Positions 21,730 to 30,389 of a stretch of DNA of 64,000 nucleotides are shown here, piece after piece. The number at the start of each line of letters is the position of its first letter. The stretch's first letter is position 1. Below the pieces are notes generated by a model that ran no database searches, was not told the DNA's origin, and saw only the letters and a program-made list of their open reading frames with translations. The DNA comes from Bradyrhizobium arachidis (lineage in GTDB: Bacteria > Pseudomonadota > Alphaproteobacteria > Rhizobiales > Xanthobacteraceae): assembly GCF_015291705.1 (NCBI RefSeq), contig NZ_CP030050.1:7440001-7504000 (forward strand), in the 5' to 3' direction. The position numbers were made by a program, and so were the translations under genes.

Positions 21730-22506
21730 TCACGCGGCCATCCAGCCGCCATCGACGAGAATGTTCTCACCAGTGATGAAAGTTGCATCGTCCGAGGCCA
21801 GAAACAGCGCGGCCGCAGCAACGTCGTCGGGTACGCCCAGGCGCGGCATCGGCGTGCGGCTGCGTGAGTAGTCTATCCAGCGCGCTTCTGCGGCGCGCCC
21901 CGGCTTGCCCGTTACGATCTTGCCGGGCGCCACCGCATTGCAAATGACATGATCCCGCGCATAGTCGGCGGCGATTTGCCGTGTGATGTAGACGACACCG
22001 GCCTTCGAAGTGCCATAGGCGATATCCTCCGGGCAGGCGATCATGCCGTGCTGGGACGAGATATTGACAATACGGCCGCGCACGCCGTTGCGCGCCTCCT
22101 GCCTCAGCATTGCTGCAACGGCCACCTTGCTCATCAAAAACACGCCGGTGAGATTGACGGCAAAGGCGCGGTTCCACTCGTCAAGGCTGGTCTCGAGCAA
22201 GGGCTTGCCTATCCCGATGGCCGCATTGTTAACGAGACCATCGAGCCGCCCGAACGTCTGCACCGCCAGCGCAATCGCCTCCTGAGTTTCCCTTTCCGAC
22301 GACACGTCAGTGCGGATGAACTCTGCCTCGTGCCCGGCTGCCCGCAGCCGATCGATGGTTGGAACACCGCCTTCACGCACGTCGGTTGTGACATCGGCCA
22401 GAACCAGCCGCGCTCCTTCGGCAGCAAAGCGGAACGCGATCGTGCGCCCAATACCGGACGATGCCCCTGTGATCACGATCGATTTGCCAAGTAGTCGCCC
22501 GGTCAT
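21730..22506 (-). CDS. Short-chain dehydrogenase (classical SDR)
   Basis: The 258-residue protein has the NAD(P) motif TGASSGIG (13-20), NNAA, the catalytic Ser in VNISSQHG and the YGTSK catalytic Tyr/Lys pair, and ends GENILVDGGWM. This is the pattern of glucose-1-dehydrogenase or 3-oxoacyl-ACP-reductase-like SDRs acting on hydroxyl groups. Asp after the second strand (VLADVTTD) suggests NAD preference. Its start overlaps the epimerase stop by 4 bases, so the two oxidoreductases are translationally coupled. The substrate is unknown. Confidence 0.88.
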   Translation of the reverse strand: MTGRLLGKSIVITGASSGIGRTIAFRFAAEGARLVLADVTTDVREGGVPTIDRLRAAGHEAEFIRTDVSSERETQEAIALAVQTFGRLDGLVNNAAIGIGKPLLETSLDEWNRAFAVNLTGVFLMSKVAVAAMLRQEARNGVRGRIVNISSQHGMIACPEDIAYGTSKAGVVYITRQIAADYARDHVICNAVAPGKIVTGKPGRAAEARWIDYSRSRTPMPRLGVPDDVAAAALFLASDDATFITGENILVDGGWMAA

Positions 22507-23498
22507 GACGCTCCCCCGGAAGCCCTACCGTTAAGTCCTATCCAAGATAAATAGTCAGCGGCCGCTTCGCCAACCGGGAAGGCCGGGCTGAAGCCGGTGT
22601 CGCGGGTAAGTCGCGCGATACTCAATGGCGCGCGATCGGCAGGCAGGTTGTAGACAATGCCAGCGGTCTCACCCGATGCGGCAAATCGCCAACGGAACTC
22701 CGGAAAGTGAGCCGCCAACGTTCGACACCAGTTCGGCAGGTCTGACACGCATCCGCCACCGACGTGATAGATCGCATGGTCGAGGGCCACACCCATCCCG
22801 ACTGCAGCGATACCGGCGGCGGCATCACGCGAGTAGATCCAGTCGGCGCGCATCGCACGCGGTAGCACCGCCTCGTGACCAGACCGTAGTGCCTGCAGAA
22901 CCTGGTAGTGCGGGCTAAGCGCATCTCGCACCGGAGTTGGCAATTCCCAAGGACCATAGACCGGGCCGAGTCGGACGATTCGTGTGTCGCAGCCCTGGAG
23001 ATGCGCGATCCTGATCGCCGCCTGTTCCGCCGCAAGCTTGCTGATACCGTAGAGTGCGGAGGGCGCCGGATGGCTGACCGCCTCCTCAAAACAGCCGGAC
23101 ACGGTCGGAGCAGAAAAACCGTAGACGGCAACAGAACTCACCACAACGATACGCCGGATTCCGCCATGCCCGATCGCGCGCTCCATCAGGTTGACGGTAC
23201 CGCCGACATTGACATCGACAATCCGGCGAGCATCGGTGCGTTCACGCTGCTCATTCGGCGTCACGGCGGCCGCGTGAATCACGCAGTCGATGGACGCGGT
23301 CGCGAGCGCAGCGTCGAGATCGGCCTCGTCAGTAACATCGCCGCTGACATAGACCGCGCCCGCAAGCTCGGGGCGCGCCATCAGCTCAGTCGGAGCCGCC
23401 GGTAAGTCGAACAGTACGACGCGCTGGCCTGCGGCAAGCAAATGCTCTGCCAGCGCAAGTCCGATGAATCCGGCACCACCCGTGATCAGCGTGGCCAT
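22503..23498 (-). CDS. NAD-dependent epimerase/dehydratase (extended SDR)
   Basis: The ATG at 23498 gives 331 residues starting MATLITGGAGFIGLALAEHL, the extended-SDR nucleotide motif. A Ser/Tyr/Lys site is visible in VVSSVAVYGF and SALYGISKLAAEQ. Family members include UDP-sugar epimerases and sugar-acid dehydrogenases such as D-erythronate dehydrogenase. In a catabolic operon the latter kind of reaction is more likely. The start lies 3 bases from the permease stop. Confidence 0.85.
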   Translation of the reverse strand: MATLITGGAGFIGLALAEHLLAAGQRVVLFDLPAAPTELMARPELAGAVYVSGDVTDEADLDAALATASIDCVIHAAAVTPNEQRERTDARRIVDVNVGGTVNLMERAIGHGGIRRIVVVSSVAVYGFSAPTVSGCFEEAVSHPAPSALYGISKLAAEQAAIRIAHLQGCDTRIVRLGPVYGPWELPTPVRDALSPHYQVLQALRSGHEAVLPRAMRADWIYSRDAAAGIAAVGMGVALDHAIYHVGGGCVSDLPNWCRTLAAHFPEFRWRFAASGETAGIVYNLPADRAPLSIARLTRDTGFSPAFPVGEAAADYLSWIGLNGRASGGAS

Positions 23499-23500
23499 GA

Positions 23501-24172
23501 CTACCGTGCCGCCAGGGCCCGCCGCTCCAAACGCGCGACCCAACGCGCAATCGGATACAGCAAGACGAAGAAGATCACCGCAGCCGCCATCAGCGGCGTC
23601 GGATTATAGGTCTGCTCCTGAGCGACACGCGCCGAGCGCAGCAGCTCGGGTAAAGCGACCAACGCACCGATCGAGGTGGTCTTGACCAGCTCCAGTGAAT
23701 TGCTCGCCAGCGGCGCCAGCACATTGCGTACGGCCTGCGGCAGGACAATGTAGAGCACGACATGCAAAGGCTTGAAGCCCAGCGCGCGCGCCGCCTCGTA
23801 CTGGCCGCGAGGCACGGACTCGATGCCCGCACGAAAAATCTCGCCATAGTAGCCGGAGTTGTTGAGCACGATCGCAAGAACGGCGGCAGCAAAACCGCCC
23901 AGGGTCAACCCGAGGAACGGCAGGCCGTAGAACGCCAGAATTAGCAGCACGACCACCGGAAACGCCCGGAAGACATCAATATAGACCAGCAGGGCAACGT
24001 TCAGCCAGCGATGATGGAAACTATAGGCCACGGCGATGGAGAGGCCCAGCAGGAGGCCGAGCGGCAGAGCCACCAACGCCAGGGTGACGGTGTAAAGTAC
24101 ACCCTGCAGCAGCAGCGGATAGACCCGCATCAGCGCGTCGATGTCGGCAAAATTGTCCAGCAGCGCCTGCAT
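23501..24172 (-). CDS. Amino-acid-type ABC transporter permease
   Basis: The 223-residue inner-membrane protein belongs to the His/Glu/Gln/Arg/opine permease family. It has about five hydrophobic segments and the ATPase-coupling EAA loop EAARALGFKPLHVVLYIVLP. Nine bases separate it from the other permease gene. The pair should form a heterodimeric channel in the cytoplasmic membrane. Confidence 0.9.
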   Translation of the reverse strand: MQALLDNFADIDALMRVYPLLLQGVLYTVTLALVALPLGLLLGLSIAVAYSFHHRWLNVALLVYIDVFRAFPVVVLLILAFYGLPFLGLTLGGFAAAVLAIVLNNSGYYGEIFRAGIESVPRGQYEAARALGFKPLHVVLYIVLPQAVRNVLAPLASNSLELVKTTSIGALVALPELLRSARVAQEQTYNPTPLMAAAVIFFVLLYPIARWVARLERRALAAR

Positions 24173-24181
24173 GGTCTTCCC

Positions 24182-24853
24182 TCATCGTCCCTGCGCTGAT
24201 CGCCACTCGATCCAGCGGCTGGCGACCACGAGCGGCAGAAAAAACAGCACATAGAAGGCCGCGGCGAGCGTCAGTGGCGAGGGGTTTGCGACCATCGCAG
24301 TTACGCTCTGCGCCTGCCCCAGCGTCTCCGGCAACGACACGGCGGTGCCCAGCGCAGTGCCCTTGCTGATCGAGATCGCCCGGTTGGTCAGAAGCGGCAC
24401 CGACAGCCGGAAGGCCTGAGGCAGGATGATCTGCAGCAACGTACGCACCCGCCCAAACCCGAGCGCGCTCGCGGCATCCCACTGTCCGCGGGGCACCGCC
24501 ATGATGGCCGACCAGAATATCTCACTACTGAACGCCGACAGCACCATCGCCAGCGACAGCACCGTGGTCACGAACGGCGAGAGGGTGAGCCCCACATAAG
24601 GCAGGCCGAAATAGATAAACACAATGATGACGAGTTGCGGCAGCGTCCGCAGTACGTCTACGTAAACAACGATCAACGCATTCAACGGCCGCAGGTTAGC
24701 ACAACGCAGCAACGCCAGCAGCAGCCCCATCGCGATGCCGAACAGAATAATCAGCATCGCGACGGCAACCGTCACACGAAAGCCCGCCAGTACGTCCGGA
24801 AACGCGAGCGCGATGACCTTCGGATTGAAATAGTACTCGAGAATACGGTCCAT
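24182..24853 (-). CDS. Amino-acid-type ABC transporter permease
   Basis: The second 223-residue permease of the same family has an EAA-type loop (DAASALGFGRVRTLLQIILP) and hydrophobic helices throughout. It follows the binding-protein gene after about 50 bases. Together with 23501-24172, 24908-25780 and 20944-21714 it makes a complete polar-solute importer. Confidence 0.9.
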   Translation of the reverse strand: MDRILEYYFNPKVIALAFPDVLAGFRVTVAVAMLIILFGIAMGLLLALLRCANLRPLNALIVVYVDVLRTLPQLVIIVFIYFGLPYVGLTLSPFVTTVLSLAMVLSAFSSEIFWSAIMAVPRGQWDAASALGFGRVRTLLQIILPQAFRLSVPLLTNRAISISKGTALGTAVSLPETLGQAQSVTAMVANPSPLTLAAAFYVLFFLPLVVASRWIEWRSAQGR

Positions 24854-24907
24854 CGGCTGTCACCGTGTGGCCGCCGGACCGCTCTTGCGATCCGGCTGTG
24901 GTGCCCT

Positions 24908-25780
24908 CTACTTCTTGCAGGCCGGAATGTGGGCGGCGGGTTCGAAGCCCTTGAAGCCGGGAGGCCCGTAGCCGAAATACACTGTCTCGATCGCCGAGCC
25001 GGCATCCGGAACGGCCCCGTACCACTTCTCGTGCAGCTTGCGCAGCCGCCCGTCGAGTTTCATGCATTCGATCACGTTCTCGACCTTGTTACGATACTCG
25101 GTGTCCTCCAGGCGGAACGCATAAGCGAAGTTGCGCCCATTGAAGTCCTTGTAGCCAACCTTGATCGCCTTGTTCTGGCTGGCGGCATATACAGTTGTGG
25201 GGATTTCGTTCAGCGCAGTGAATGCGCGCCGCGTCAGCACGGCCTGCACGCTGTCCGGAAAGGTGTCATAGCGCTGCACCTCGAATCCGTACTTCTCTGC
25301 ATTCGCGGTTGCCCAGGTGTCCGAGATGGTGCCGCGGTTCACCGCCACCGCCTTGCCCTTGAGATCGTCAAAGCTCTTCATCTCGTCGGCGGTACGAACC
25401 AGAAAGCCGTTTCCAGTGGTGAATAGCGGTTCGGTATAGAGCATCCGCTCGGAGCGTTCGGCGGTCAGATTCAGCGGGTTGACCAGGAATTCGACCCGCT
25501 TGGCAAACAAAGCCGCAAATAGCCCGGAGAAGTTGATATCCACGATCTCGACCTTCGGGCGGCCAAGCTCTTTACCGATCTCGTTGATCAGATCCACGCC
25601 GAAGCCTTCAGGACCGTTCGTGCCTCGCACCATCCACGGTGCGACACCGAAATCGGACGCGACAACCAGCGGCTTGTCGGATGGGTGATCTGCCTCCTGG
25701 GCACGAGCCTCGATCCAGCCCGCGACCTGGACCCCGGCCATGATCAGCGTGATTGCAAGAAGCTTCGATCGGAGTGTCAT
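24908..25780 (-). CDS. ABC transporter periplasmic substrate-binding protein (family 3)
   Basis: The ATG at 25780 (MTLRSKLLAITLIMAGVQVA) opens a Sec signal peptide ending near ARAQA, giving a precursor of 290 residues. The mature protein has the family-3 features FGVAPWMV, GFGVDLINEIGKELG and DDLKGKAVAVNRGTISDTWA. These proteins bind amino acids or similar small charged solutes. Given the amidohydrolase and lyase genes upstream, an amide- or ureido-containing ligand is a reasonable guess. The longer frame from 25873 adds residues without signal-peptide character. Confidence 0.9.
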   Translation of the reverse strand: MTLRSKLLAITLIMAGVQVAGWIEARAQEADHPSDKPLVVASDFGVAPWMVRGTNGPEGFGVDLINEIGKELGRPKVEIVDINFSGLFAALFAKRVEFLVNPLNLTAERSERMLYTEPLFTTGNGFLVRTADEMKSFDDLKGKAVAVNRGTISDTWATANAEKYGFEVQRYDTFPDSVQAVLTRRAFTALNEIPTTVYAASQNKAIKVGYKDFNGRNFAYAFRLEDTEYRNKVENVIECMKLDGRLRKLHEKWYGAVPDAGSAIETVYFGYGPPGFKGFEPAAHIPACKK

Positions 25781-25800
25781 CGGTCGGGTCCTTCCATGGA

Positions 25801-26721
25801 TCAAGACTTTCGGGGTTGTGCGGGATGGGTGGCAATCCAATGGCGGGCAATGTCGGCGCGTCGGCACACCCACACCGCGTCACGCGTGGCGACGTGGTCA
25901 AGAAAGCGCGCGAGGCCCGCGGCCCGGCCCGGATGGCCGACGATCCGGGTGTGGAGGCCTACCGACATCATCTTCGGCGCGGTCGCGCCTTCGGCATAGA
26001 GCATGTCGAAGGCATCCTTCAGATAGACGAAGAAGTCGTCGGCGGTCGTCATCGCTCCACGGATGAACTTGGCGTCGTTGTTGACCAGACCATAGGGGAC
26101 GACCAGGTGCGGCTTGCCGCCGACCGTGATCCAGTAGGGCAACTCGTCATTGTAGGCGTCGGAATCGTAGAGGAAGCCCCCCTCCTCGGCCACCAGCCGC
26201 CGGGTGTTCACTCCCGCGCCGTAGCGGCAATACCAACCGAGTGGTCGCTCGCCAATCGTCCGGGCCAGACTTGCCACTGTCCTGCGGATCCGCTCGCGCT
26301 CCTCATCCTCGCCAAGATGTTGATGTCGCTCCCAGCGCCAGCCGTGGGCGCACACATCGTATCCATGCTCGCGGATGGCCGCTGCCGCTTCCGGATTGCG
26401 CTCCAGCGCAAGGGCGCACCCCATGACGGTGGCCGTCATGCCGCGCTCTGAGAGCAACCGGATCAGCCGCCAGAAACCGACGCGGCTGCCATACTCGAAC
26501 ATCGATTCCGCAGCGAGATCGCGCCCGTCAAAGCCTCCCCCGCCGCCCTCCGTCAGCGCCGTCTCAGTGACGCCGTCGCCATCGGCAAACGAAGCCTCCG
26601 ATCCTTCTTCGTAATTGACGCAGATGTTGAGCGCGACGCGAGCGGCGCCGGGCCACCTCGGATCCGGCGGATTGCGTCCATAACCGATGAAATCGCGATC
26701 CTGGTCGGCTTGCGCGGTCAT
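25801..26721 (-). CDS. PuuE-like polysaccharide-deacetylase-fold amidohydrolase
   Basis: The 306-residue protein resembles PuuE-type allantoinases, polysaccharide-deacetylase-fold enzymes that open the hydantoin ring of allantoin without metal. Typical segments are the start DFIGYGRNPPDPRWPGAARV, LNICVNYEEGSE, EYGSRVGFWR and DVCAHGWRWE. It is directly downstream of the AllA-like gene, which supports ureide chemistry. However, no allantoate amidohydrolase or urate-oxidation genes are present, so the real substrate may be another cyclic amide. Confidence 0.85.
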   Translation of the reverse strand: MTAQADQDRDFIGYGRNPPDPRWPGAARVALNICVNYEEGSEASFADGDGVTETALTEGGGGGFDGRDLAAESMFEYGSRVGFWRLIRLLSERGMTATVMGCALALERNPEAAAAIREHGYDVCAHGWRWERHQHLGEDEERERIRRTVASLARTIGERPLGWYCRYGAGVNTRRLVAEEGGFLYDSDAYNDELPYWITVGGKPHLVVPYGLVNNDAKFIRGAMTTADDFFVYLKDAFDMLYAEGATAPKMMSVGLHTRIVGHPGRAAGLARFLDHVATRDAVWVCRRADIARHWIATHPAQPRKS

Positions 26722-26733
26722 GACCGTTACCTC

Positions 26734-27240
26734 TTACGAAGCTGTCGGCGGCATAACGATGGTGACGGCGGCATCGAGACTGCAGAAGACGTCATCGTTC
26801 TGCTGACCCGTCACACCCATCGCCACCGCGAATTCCATAGGGGCGTCAAGCACGGTCATCGGATGATGCCACACATTACGCGCGTAAGTGACGATCTGGT
26901 CGGGACCGGCGATGAATCCGCGCAGCGTCGCCAGGTCGGGACCGCCGTCCGGCGTCGCTGCGCAGATGATGGCCAGATAGCGCGCGGAACCTAGCGGCAC
27001 GAAAGTCTGCGCCGAATAAGGATGCCGCTCCAGAGTGGTCAGCGGCAGCGGGAGCTGTCCGACCGCGGCCGCGCCGCTGATCCAGAGTGAGAATGTTTGC
27101 GCCTCGTCGGCGCGGTTCAGCATCGTCGGAAGGTAACGCCGTCGCTCACCGGTCGGGCGCGAGACCACGTCGCCGAAAGGACTAAAGGTCTCGGCGGCCA
27201 GCGGCTCGAGCGACACTGTGTACGAAGGAGAATGGTTCAT
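26734..27240 (-). CDS. Ureidoglycolate lyase family protein (AllA-like)
   Basis: The ATG at 27240 gives 168 residues with the AllA cupin-like fold pattern: EPLAAETFSPFGDVV at the start, LERHPYSAQTFVPLG, GFIAGPDQIVTYARNVWHHP and a C-terminal VAMGVTGQQNDDV. Ureidoglycolate lyase splits ureidoglycolate to glyoxylate and urea. It is the promoter-proximal gene of the operon and sits about 50 bases below a palindromic operator. The longer frame up to 27366 would run through that operator and is rejected. Confidence 0.85.
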   Translation of the reverse strand: MNHSPSYTVSLEPLAAETFSPFGDVVSRPTGERRRYLPTMLNRADEAQTFSLWISGAAAVGQLPLPLTTLERHPYSAQTFVPLGSARYLAIICAATPDGGPDLATLRGFIAGPDQIVTYARNVWHHPMTVLDAPMEFAVAMGVTGQQNDDVFCSLDAAVTIVMPPTAS

Positions 27241-27290
27241 TGAAGCTCTGGTACAGCAACGATGCAGATGACACTCACCGGCTAGTAATA

Positions 27291-27308
27291 CCAGTGGTAT
27301 ACCATTGG
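27291..27308. promoter_or_regulatory. GntR-type operator candidate upstream of the AllA-like gene
   Basis: CCAGTGGTATACCATTGG is an 18-base inverted repeat with one mismatched pair and a perfect TGGTATACCA core (27295-27304). TGG-ATA-CCA-type palindromes are typical for FCD-family GntR regulators, and the gene for such a regulator lies just upstream. It stands 51 bases ahead of the first operon gene, a position that fits repression of its promoter. Confidence 0.7.
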
Positions 27309-27445
27309 AGCTTAGAGGTACCGCCGTGTCAAGGGCGCGAGGCGTGACCTCAACGCAGGGCAGCAATCGAGAGTGAGAGGCCGGGACGGAATGCGGCGGA
27401 CCCGGAATAGCCCAGCGCAGGTCGGCGAACTGACAGCGGCAGCAT

Positions 27446-28249
27446 TCAGCCGTGGCCGTCGGGCAAGAAAATCCCGAACGTTTCCAACATCCCCTGGCGG
27501 ACGTTGGTCAGATGCTGGATCATCGCGTGGCGCGCCACTACTGCGTCTCGCTTGATGATGGCATCGACGATCGCGAGGTGTTCGCGACACGCGGGCAACA
27601 ACCGCTCGGGACGGCGCTCCACATTGCACATCCTGATCTTGCGGCGGGTCTCTCCGATCAGCGTGGCGAGAGAGCGATTGCCGCAGTGGCTCGCAATCTG
27701 GTCGTGAATCTCGTCATCCAGCGTCCAGTGCTTGGCTTTGGTGACCTCGGCGGTGGACAGGATCTTCTCCAGGCTGGCCTTGATCGGTTGCAGCACATCA
27801 AGGCCAATACGCGTTGCAGCAAGCGAGGCCGCCTCGCTTTCCAGAATGAGGCGCAGATGAATCAACTCGAGGAGCTCGGCGATACCGATGTTGCGCACGA
27901 TCACCGAGCCATTCGAAAGCTGCTCCAGCCTGCCCTCGCCGAGCAGACGGCTGATCCCGGCACGTAGCGGAGTGCGCGACACCTTGAGGCGAAGCGCAAG
28001 CCGTCGCTCCTCGATGACCTCGCCCGGCGTAAGCTGCCGCGATTCAATCAAGTCCAGAAGCTTTCGATAGGTCGTTTCGGTGACGTTACCATCCGATCGC
28101 AGGCGCTTCGGCGCCTCTGCCGCAGCCGCGCGCAGGACGTTTGTTGCGGATTGGCGCTTGCGCGCGGTTGACTTCGTCACGTTCATTCCTCGGGACGCTG
28201 GTCTGGCGGATTGATAGTCGTGCAACTGCGGCTTGTCGAGATGCTTCAC
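27446..28249 (-). CDS. GntR-family transcriptional regulator (FCD domain)
   Basis: The product is up to 267 residues; an internal ATG at 28186 would give 246. The N-terminal winged helix includes TPGEVIEERRLALRLKVSRT and RTPLRAGISRLLGEGRLEQL. The all-helical C-terminal FCD ligand domain has the metal-binding pattern DDEIHDQIASHCGN and HLAIVDAIIKRD. It precedes the catabolic operon on the same strand with a 205-base gap holding a palindromic operator, so it probably controls that operon in response to its substrate. Confidence 0.9.
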   Translation of the reverse strand: MKHLDKPQLHDYQSARPASRGMNVTKSTARKRQSATNVLRAAAAEAPKRLRSDGNVTETTYRKLLDLIESRQLTPGEVIEERRLALRLKVSRTPLRAGISRLLGEGRLEQLSNGSVIVRNIGIAELLELIHLRLILESEAASLAATRIGLDVLQPIKASLEKILSTAEVTKAKHWTLDDEIHDQIASHCGNRSLATLIGETRRKIRMCNVERRPERLLPACREHLAIVDAIIKRDAVVARHAMIQHLTNVRQGMLETFGIFLPDGHG

Positions 28250-28436
28250 GTTCGTGACTTATCCCACAGAGAGCAAGTGATGGGATATCGGACGCTTGCC
28301 GCTGCATCGCGACATGATGCTGCCGCTGGCATTACTGCGCAACCAACATGCATATTGCTGAAATGAATTGCTTGCAAGCGTTAGGCAAGACGGACGGCCT
28401 CGACTCTGGTTCTGCGATAAACCGGGTGTATCCGAA

Positions 28437-28450
28437 TGGGATACCACTGG
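28437..28450. promoter_or_regulatory. Second GntR-type operator candidate
   Basis: TGGGATACCACTGG matches 12 of 14 bases of the operator at 27295-27308. It lies 187 bases upstream of the regulator's furthest start on one side and 30 bases upstream of a small rightward secreted-peptide frame on the other. It could serve regulator autocontrol or the small gene. Confidence 0.5.
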
Positions 28451-28480
28451 CATGTGCGACTAGGCACGGGAGAGCGCGTC

Positions 28481-28594
28481 ATGAAGGTGAGTAAATTGGC
28501 CGGGCTGGCCATCCTTGGGACCTTGGCGACAACTATTGTTACTTGCGCGACCGCTGCTGATCTCGAGGATTGGTCGCCGCGTGGGCGTCCGTGA
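28481..28594 (+). CDS. Small secreted peptide or truncated exported protein
   Basis: ATG 28481 with the ribosome-binding site GGGAGAG encodes 37 residues. MKVSKLAGLAILGTLATTIV followed by TCATAA looks like a signal peptide or lipoprotein-like leader, and only about a dozen residues follow before TGA. It may be the stump of a larger exported protein. The operator-like palindrome 30 bases upstream hints at control by the neighbouring GntR protein. Confidence 0.4.
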   Translation: MKVSKLAGLAILGTLATTIVTCATAADLEDWSPRGRP

Positions 28595-28925
28595 GATAGT
28601 TTAGCCGGCGCCGGGACCGTGCGCTCGTGAATCGTTCAACTTAAACGATTGGCGCCAGCTGAGGCGCGCCTTACTCGGCCTCGACTTTTATGGTGCGGAT
28701 CGGCTCCGGCTGAAGCCCTGTCCCTAGCCAGGCGCTTTGCGAGAAATCACGTGACAAGGGGGCAATCGAGGGCCGTTTGAAGCATGACGAAACGGGTTGG
28801 TTGCAACGCGAGAGCCGAAATCGTCTCAACGCAAGAACATTATGCTCTGTAACAATGTTGGCTCTGACTTAATCGAGCGGTTACGGTCCTCGTCCATTTT
28901 TAGTAACGAGTTCGGGGCCCTGCCA
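28595..28925. other. Intergenic stretch, no gene recognised
   Basis: About 330 bases with no supported frame. An upstream ATG at 28797 is in frame with the next gene, but the sequence between does not look coding. Confidence 0.4.
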
Positions 28926-29102
28926 ATGTCCGGTTTCCAAGCCAAGTTGGAACGTTTTGAAAACCTCGCTGCCGAATGCGAGTTGATCGCCAAACGAGTG
29001 GATGAAAGTAATCGCGAGTTGTATCGCCGCGCAGGCCAGCACTATCGTGAGTTGGCCGACGACCTGCGAGCGTTAATCGCATCGTTCGATGTCGCCGCAT
29101 AG
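28926..29102 (+). CDS. Small hypothetical protein (rhizobial type)
   Basis: The ATG at 28926 gives 58 residues (MSGFQAKLERFENLAAECEL), charged and predicted helical with no membrane segment or Cys motif. The more upstream ATG at 28797 is possible, but the added residues look non-coding. Similar short proteins are, to my knowledge, common in Bradyrhizobium; function unknown. Confidence 0.55.
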   Translation: MSGFQAKLERFENLAAECELIAKRVDESNRELYRRAGQHYRELADDLRALIASFDVAA

Positions 29103-29145
29103 GTCTTCGGATGCGAAGTAAAAGAGGCCGACAACTGAGGTGACC

Positions 29146-29259
29146 TTACTTCATGCCCATGAAAAGCGCCGCAAGGAACAAGGCGACGCCAAACGCTGTG
29201 ATGCCAAGGCAAACACGCGCATGAACTGAATATGGATTGGAGTGGGGCTGTTCGATCAT
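29146..29259 (-). CDS. Small single-span membrane protein
   Basis: ATG 29259 encodes 37 residues with one hydrophobic helix (VCLGITAFGVALFLAALFMG). The start overlaps by 4 bases (ATGA) the stop of the frame-corrected gene at 29256-29461, which supports both as a coupled pair. Function unknown. Confidence 0.45.
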   Translation of the reverse strand: MIEQPHSNPYSVHARVCLGITAFGVALFLAALFMGMK

Positions 29260-29461
29260 GGGCCTCGCCTCGGCGGCTGTAGTCCAGGCGATTTCAGCCA
29301 CTCGTTTATGTGCGAGCCAGTCTCGGCTTGCCGAGCCTGCGGAGACCGGCGTCGCGTACAGGTCCATGGGGAAGTAATTCGGCCGCTTCGCGAAGACGCC
29401 TCGCTTCTTCGGCAAGGCGCTCTTCAAGAGAAATGGTCTGCTTGAAACGACGTCGCTGCAT
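29256..29461 (-). pseudogene. Small conserved rhizobial protein, disrupted by a single-base deletion
   Basis: From ATG 29461 the frame reads MQRRRFKQTISLEERLAEEA, a start I recognise from a family of short Bradyrhizobium proteins, then derails and stops at 29306. The next frame supplies the expected C terminus ARQAETGSHINEWLKSPGLQ, ending at TGA 29256. One extra G around 29336-29341 would restore a 68-residue protein. Either a real lesion or a sequencing error; function of the family is unknown. Confidence 0.6.
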
Positions 29462-29692
29462 CGCGCTGCTCTATTCCTAGAAAGGGCGGGAGCGCGTGAT
29501 GGCGTTCTCATCACCGATGGTAGCCAAGGTCAGTGCGGTGATGCCGGACAACGTTCCCGAGCAGGAACGGTTGCTAAGGTTCCAGCAAATTAGACACCTC
29601 GAAATTCAACTTAGGACACCGGGGGCTTAAATACGGACAGTACCCGCCCACCCCATAGGAACATTGCAAGAAACGATCTTCGGCAACCTGGA

Positions 29693-30331
29693 TCACCGCA
29701 CGGACAAGCTCGGCGACCTGTTCTCCGGCGGGGCACTGAGCGATGCTTCGACCCAGTTGCGAACCCGCTGTACCGCCACAGGATGTTCATACGTCCAACT
29801 GTGAACAATGCCTTCGAGCCCGCGGCCTTCGGTCCAGTCGATGTGCGTCAGAGAATGCTCCCCAAAAGGAAGAGGCTCAACCGCCAGCTCGACTAACAAC
29901 CCTATTGAAAGGTGTGTCCAACCAAATGCCCAGGAAGCGACCGCTTGCGTAAGGTAGACACCGAGCAAGGCTCCCAGAAACAAGAGAAAAACGCACGGTA
30001 GCCCCAACGCAATAAAAGGAAACGCAGAGGCGAAGAAATCGGAGGTGCCGTGCGCATCAAACATGACGGCAAGAAAGACGCAGATCCCACCATCGCGCTG
30101 TATATTGGACAATGTGAGCAACGCGATCCGTACCGATCCAGAGAAGACGAGTGCAGCCAAACAGGTAAACAATGCGACAACAATGCCATTGTCACTTGAT
30201 AGAGGTCGGAGCAAATAGTTCAAAACCTTAGATGCCCTGACGCCAAGCCACGCAATAAATTGAATGGATGAAAGCGCAGCTGCGGCTTCATCGCCGGAAC
30301 AGCGTACGAAAAGATAATTTCCAGCGGGCAT
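29693..30331 (-). pseudogene. C-terminal part of a membrane-linked alpha/beta-hydrolase-like protein
   Basis: The 212-residue frame has three or four hydrophobic segments followed by PLPFGEHSLTHIDWTEGRGL and HSWTYEHPVAVQRVRNWVEA. I associate this ending with the C terminus of large rhizobial esterase/lipase-like membrane proteins. No nucleophile elbow GxSxG is present and no upstream frame supplies an N-terminal part, so a 5'-truncated relic is likely. It could also be an intact small membrane protein. Confidence 0.45.
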
Positions 30332-30389
30332 GTCAGCAGTCCGCTGCTTTATCGTTTCCTCAACCTCGGCGCTTCGCCAGTCCTGCTTC

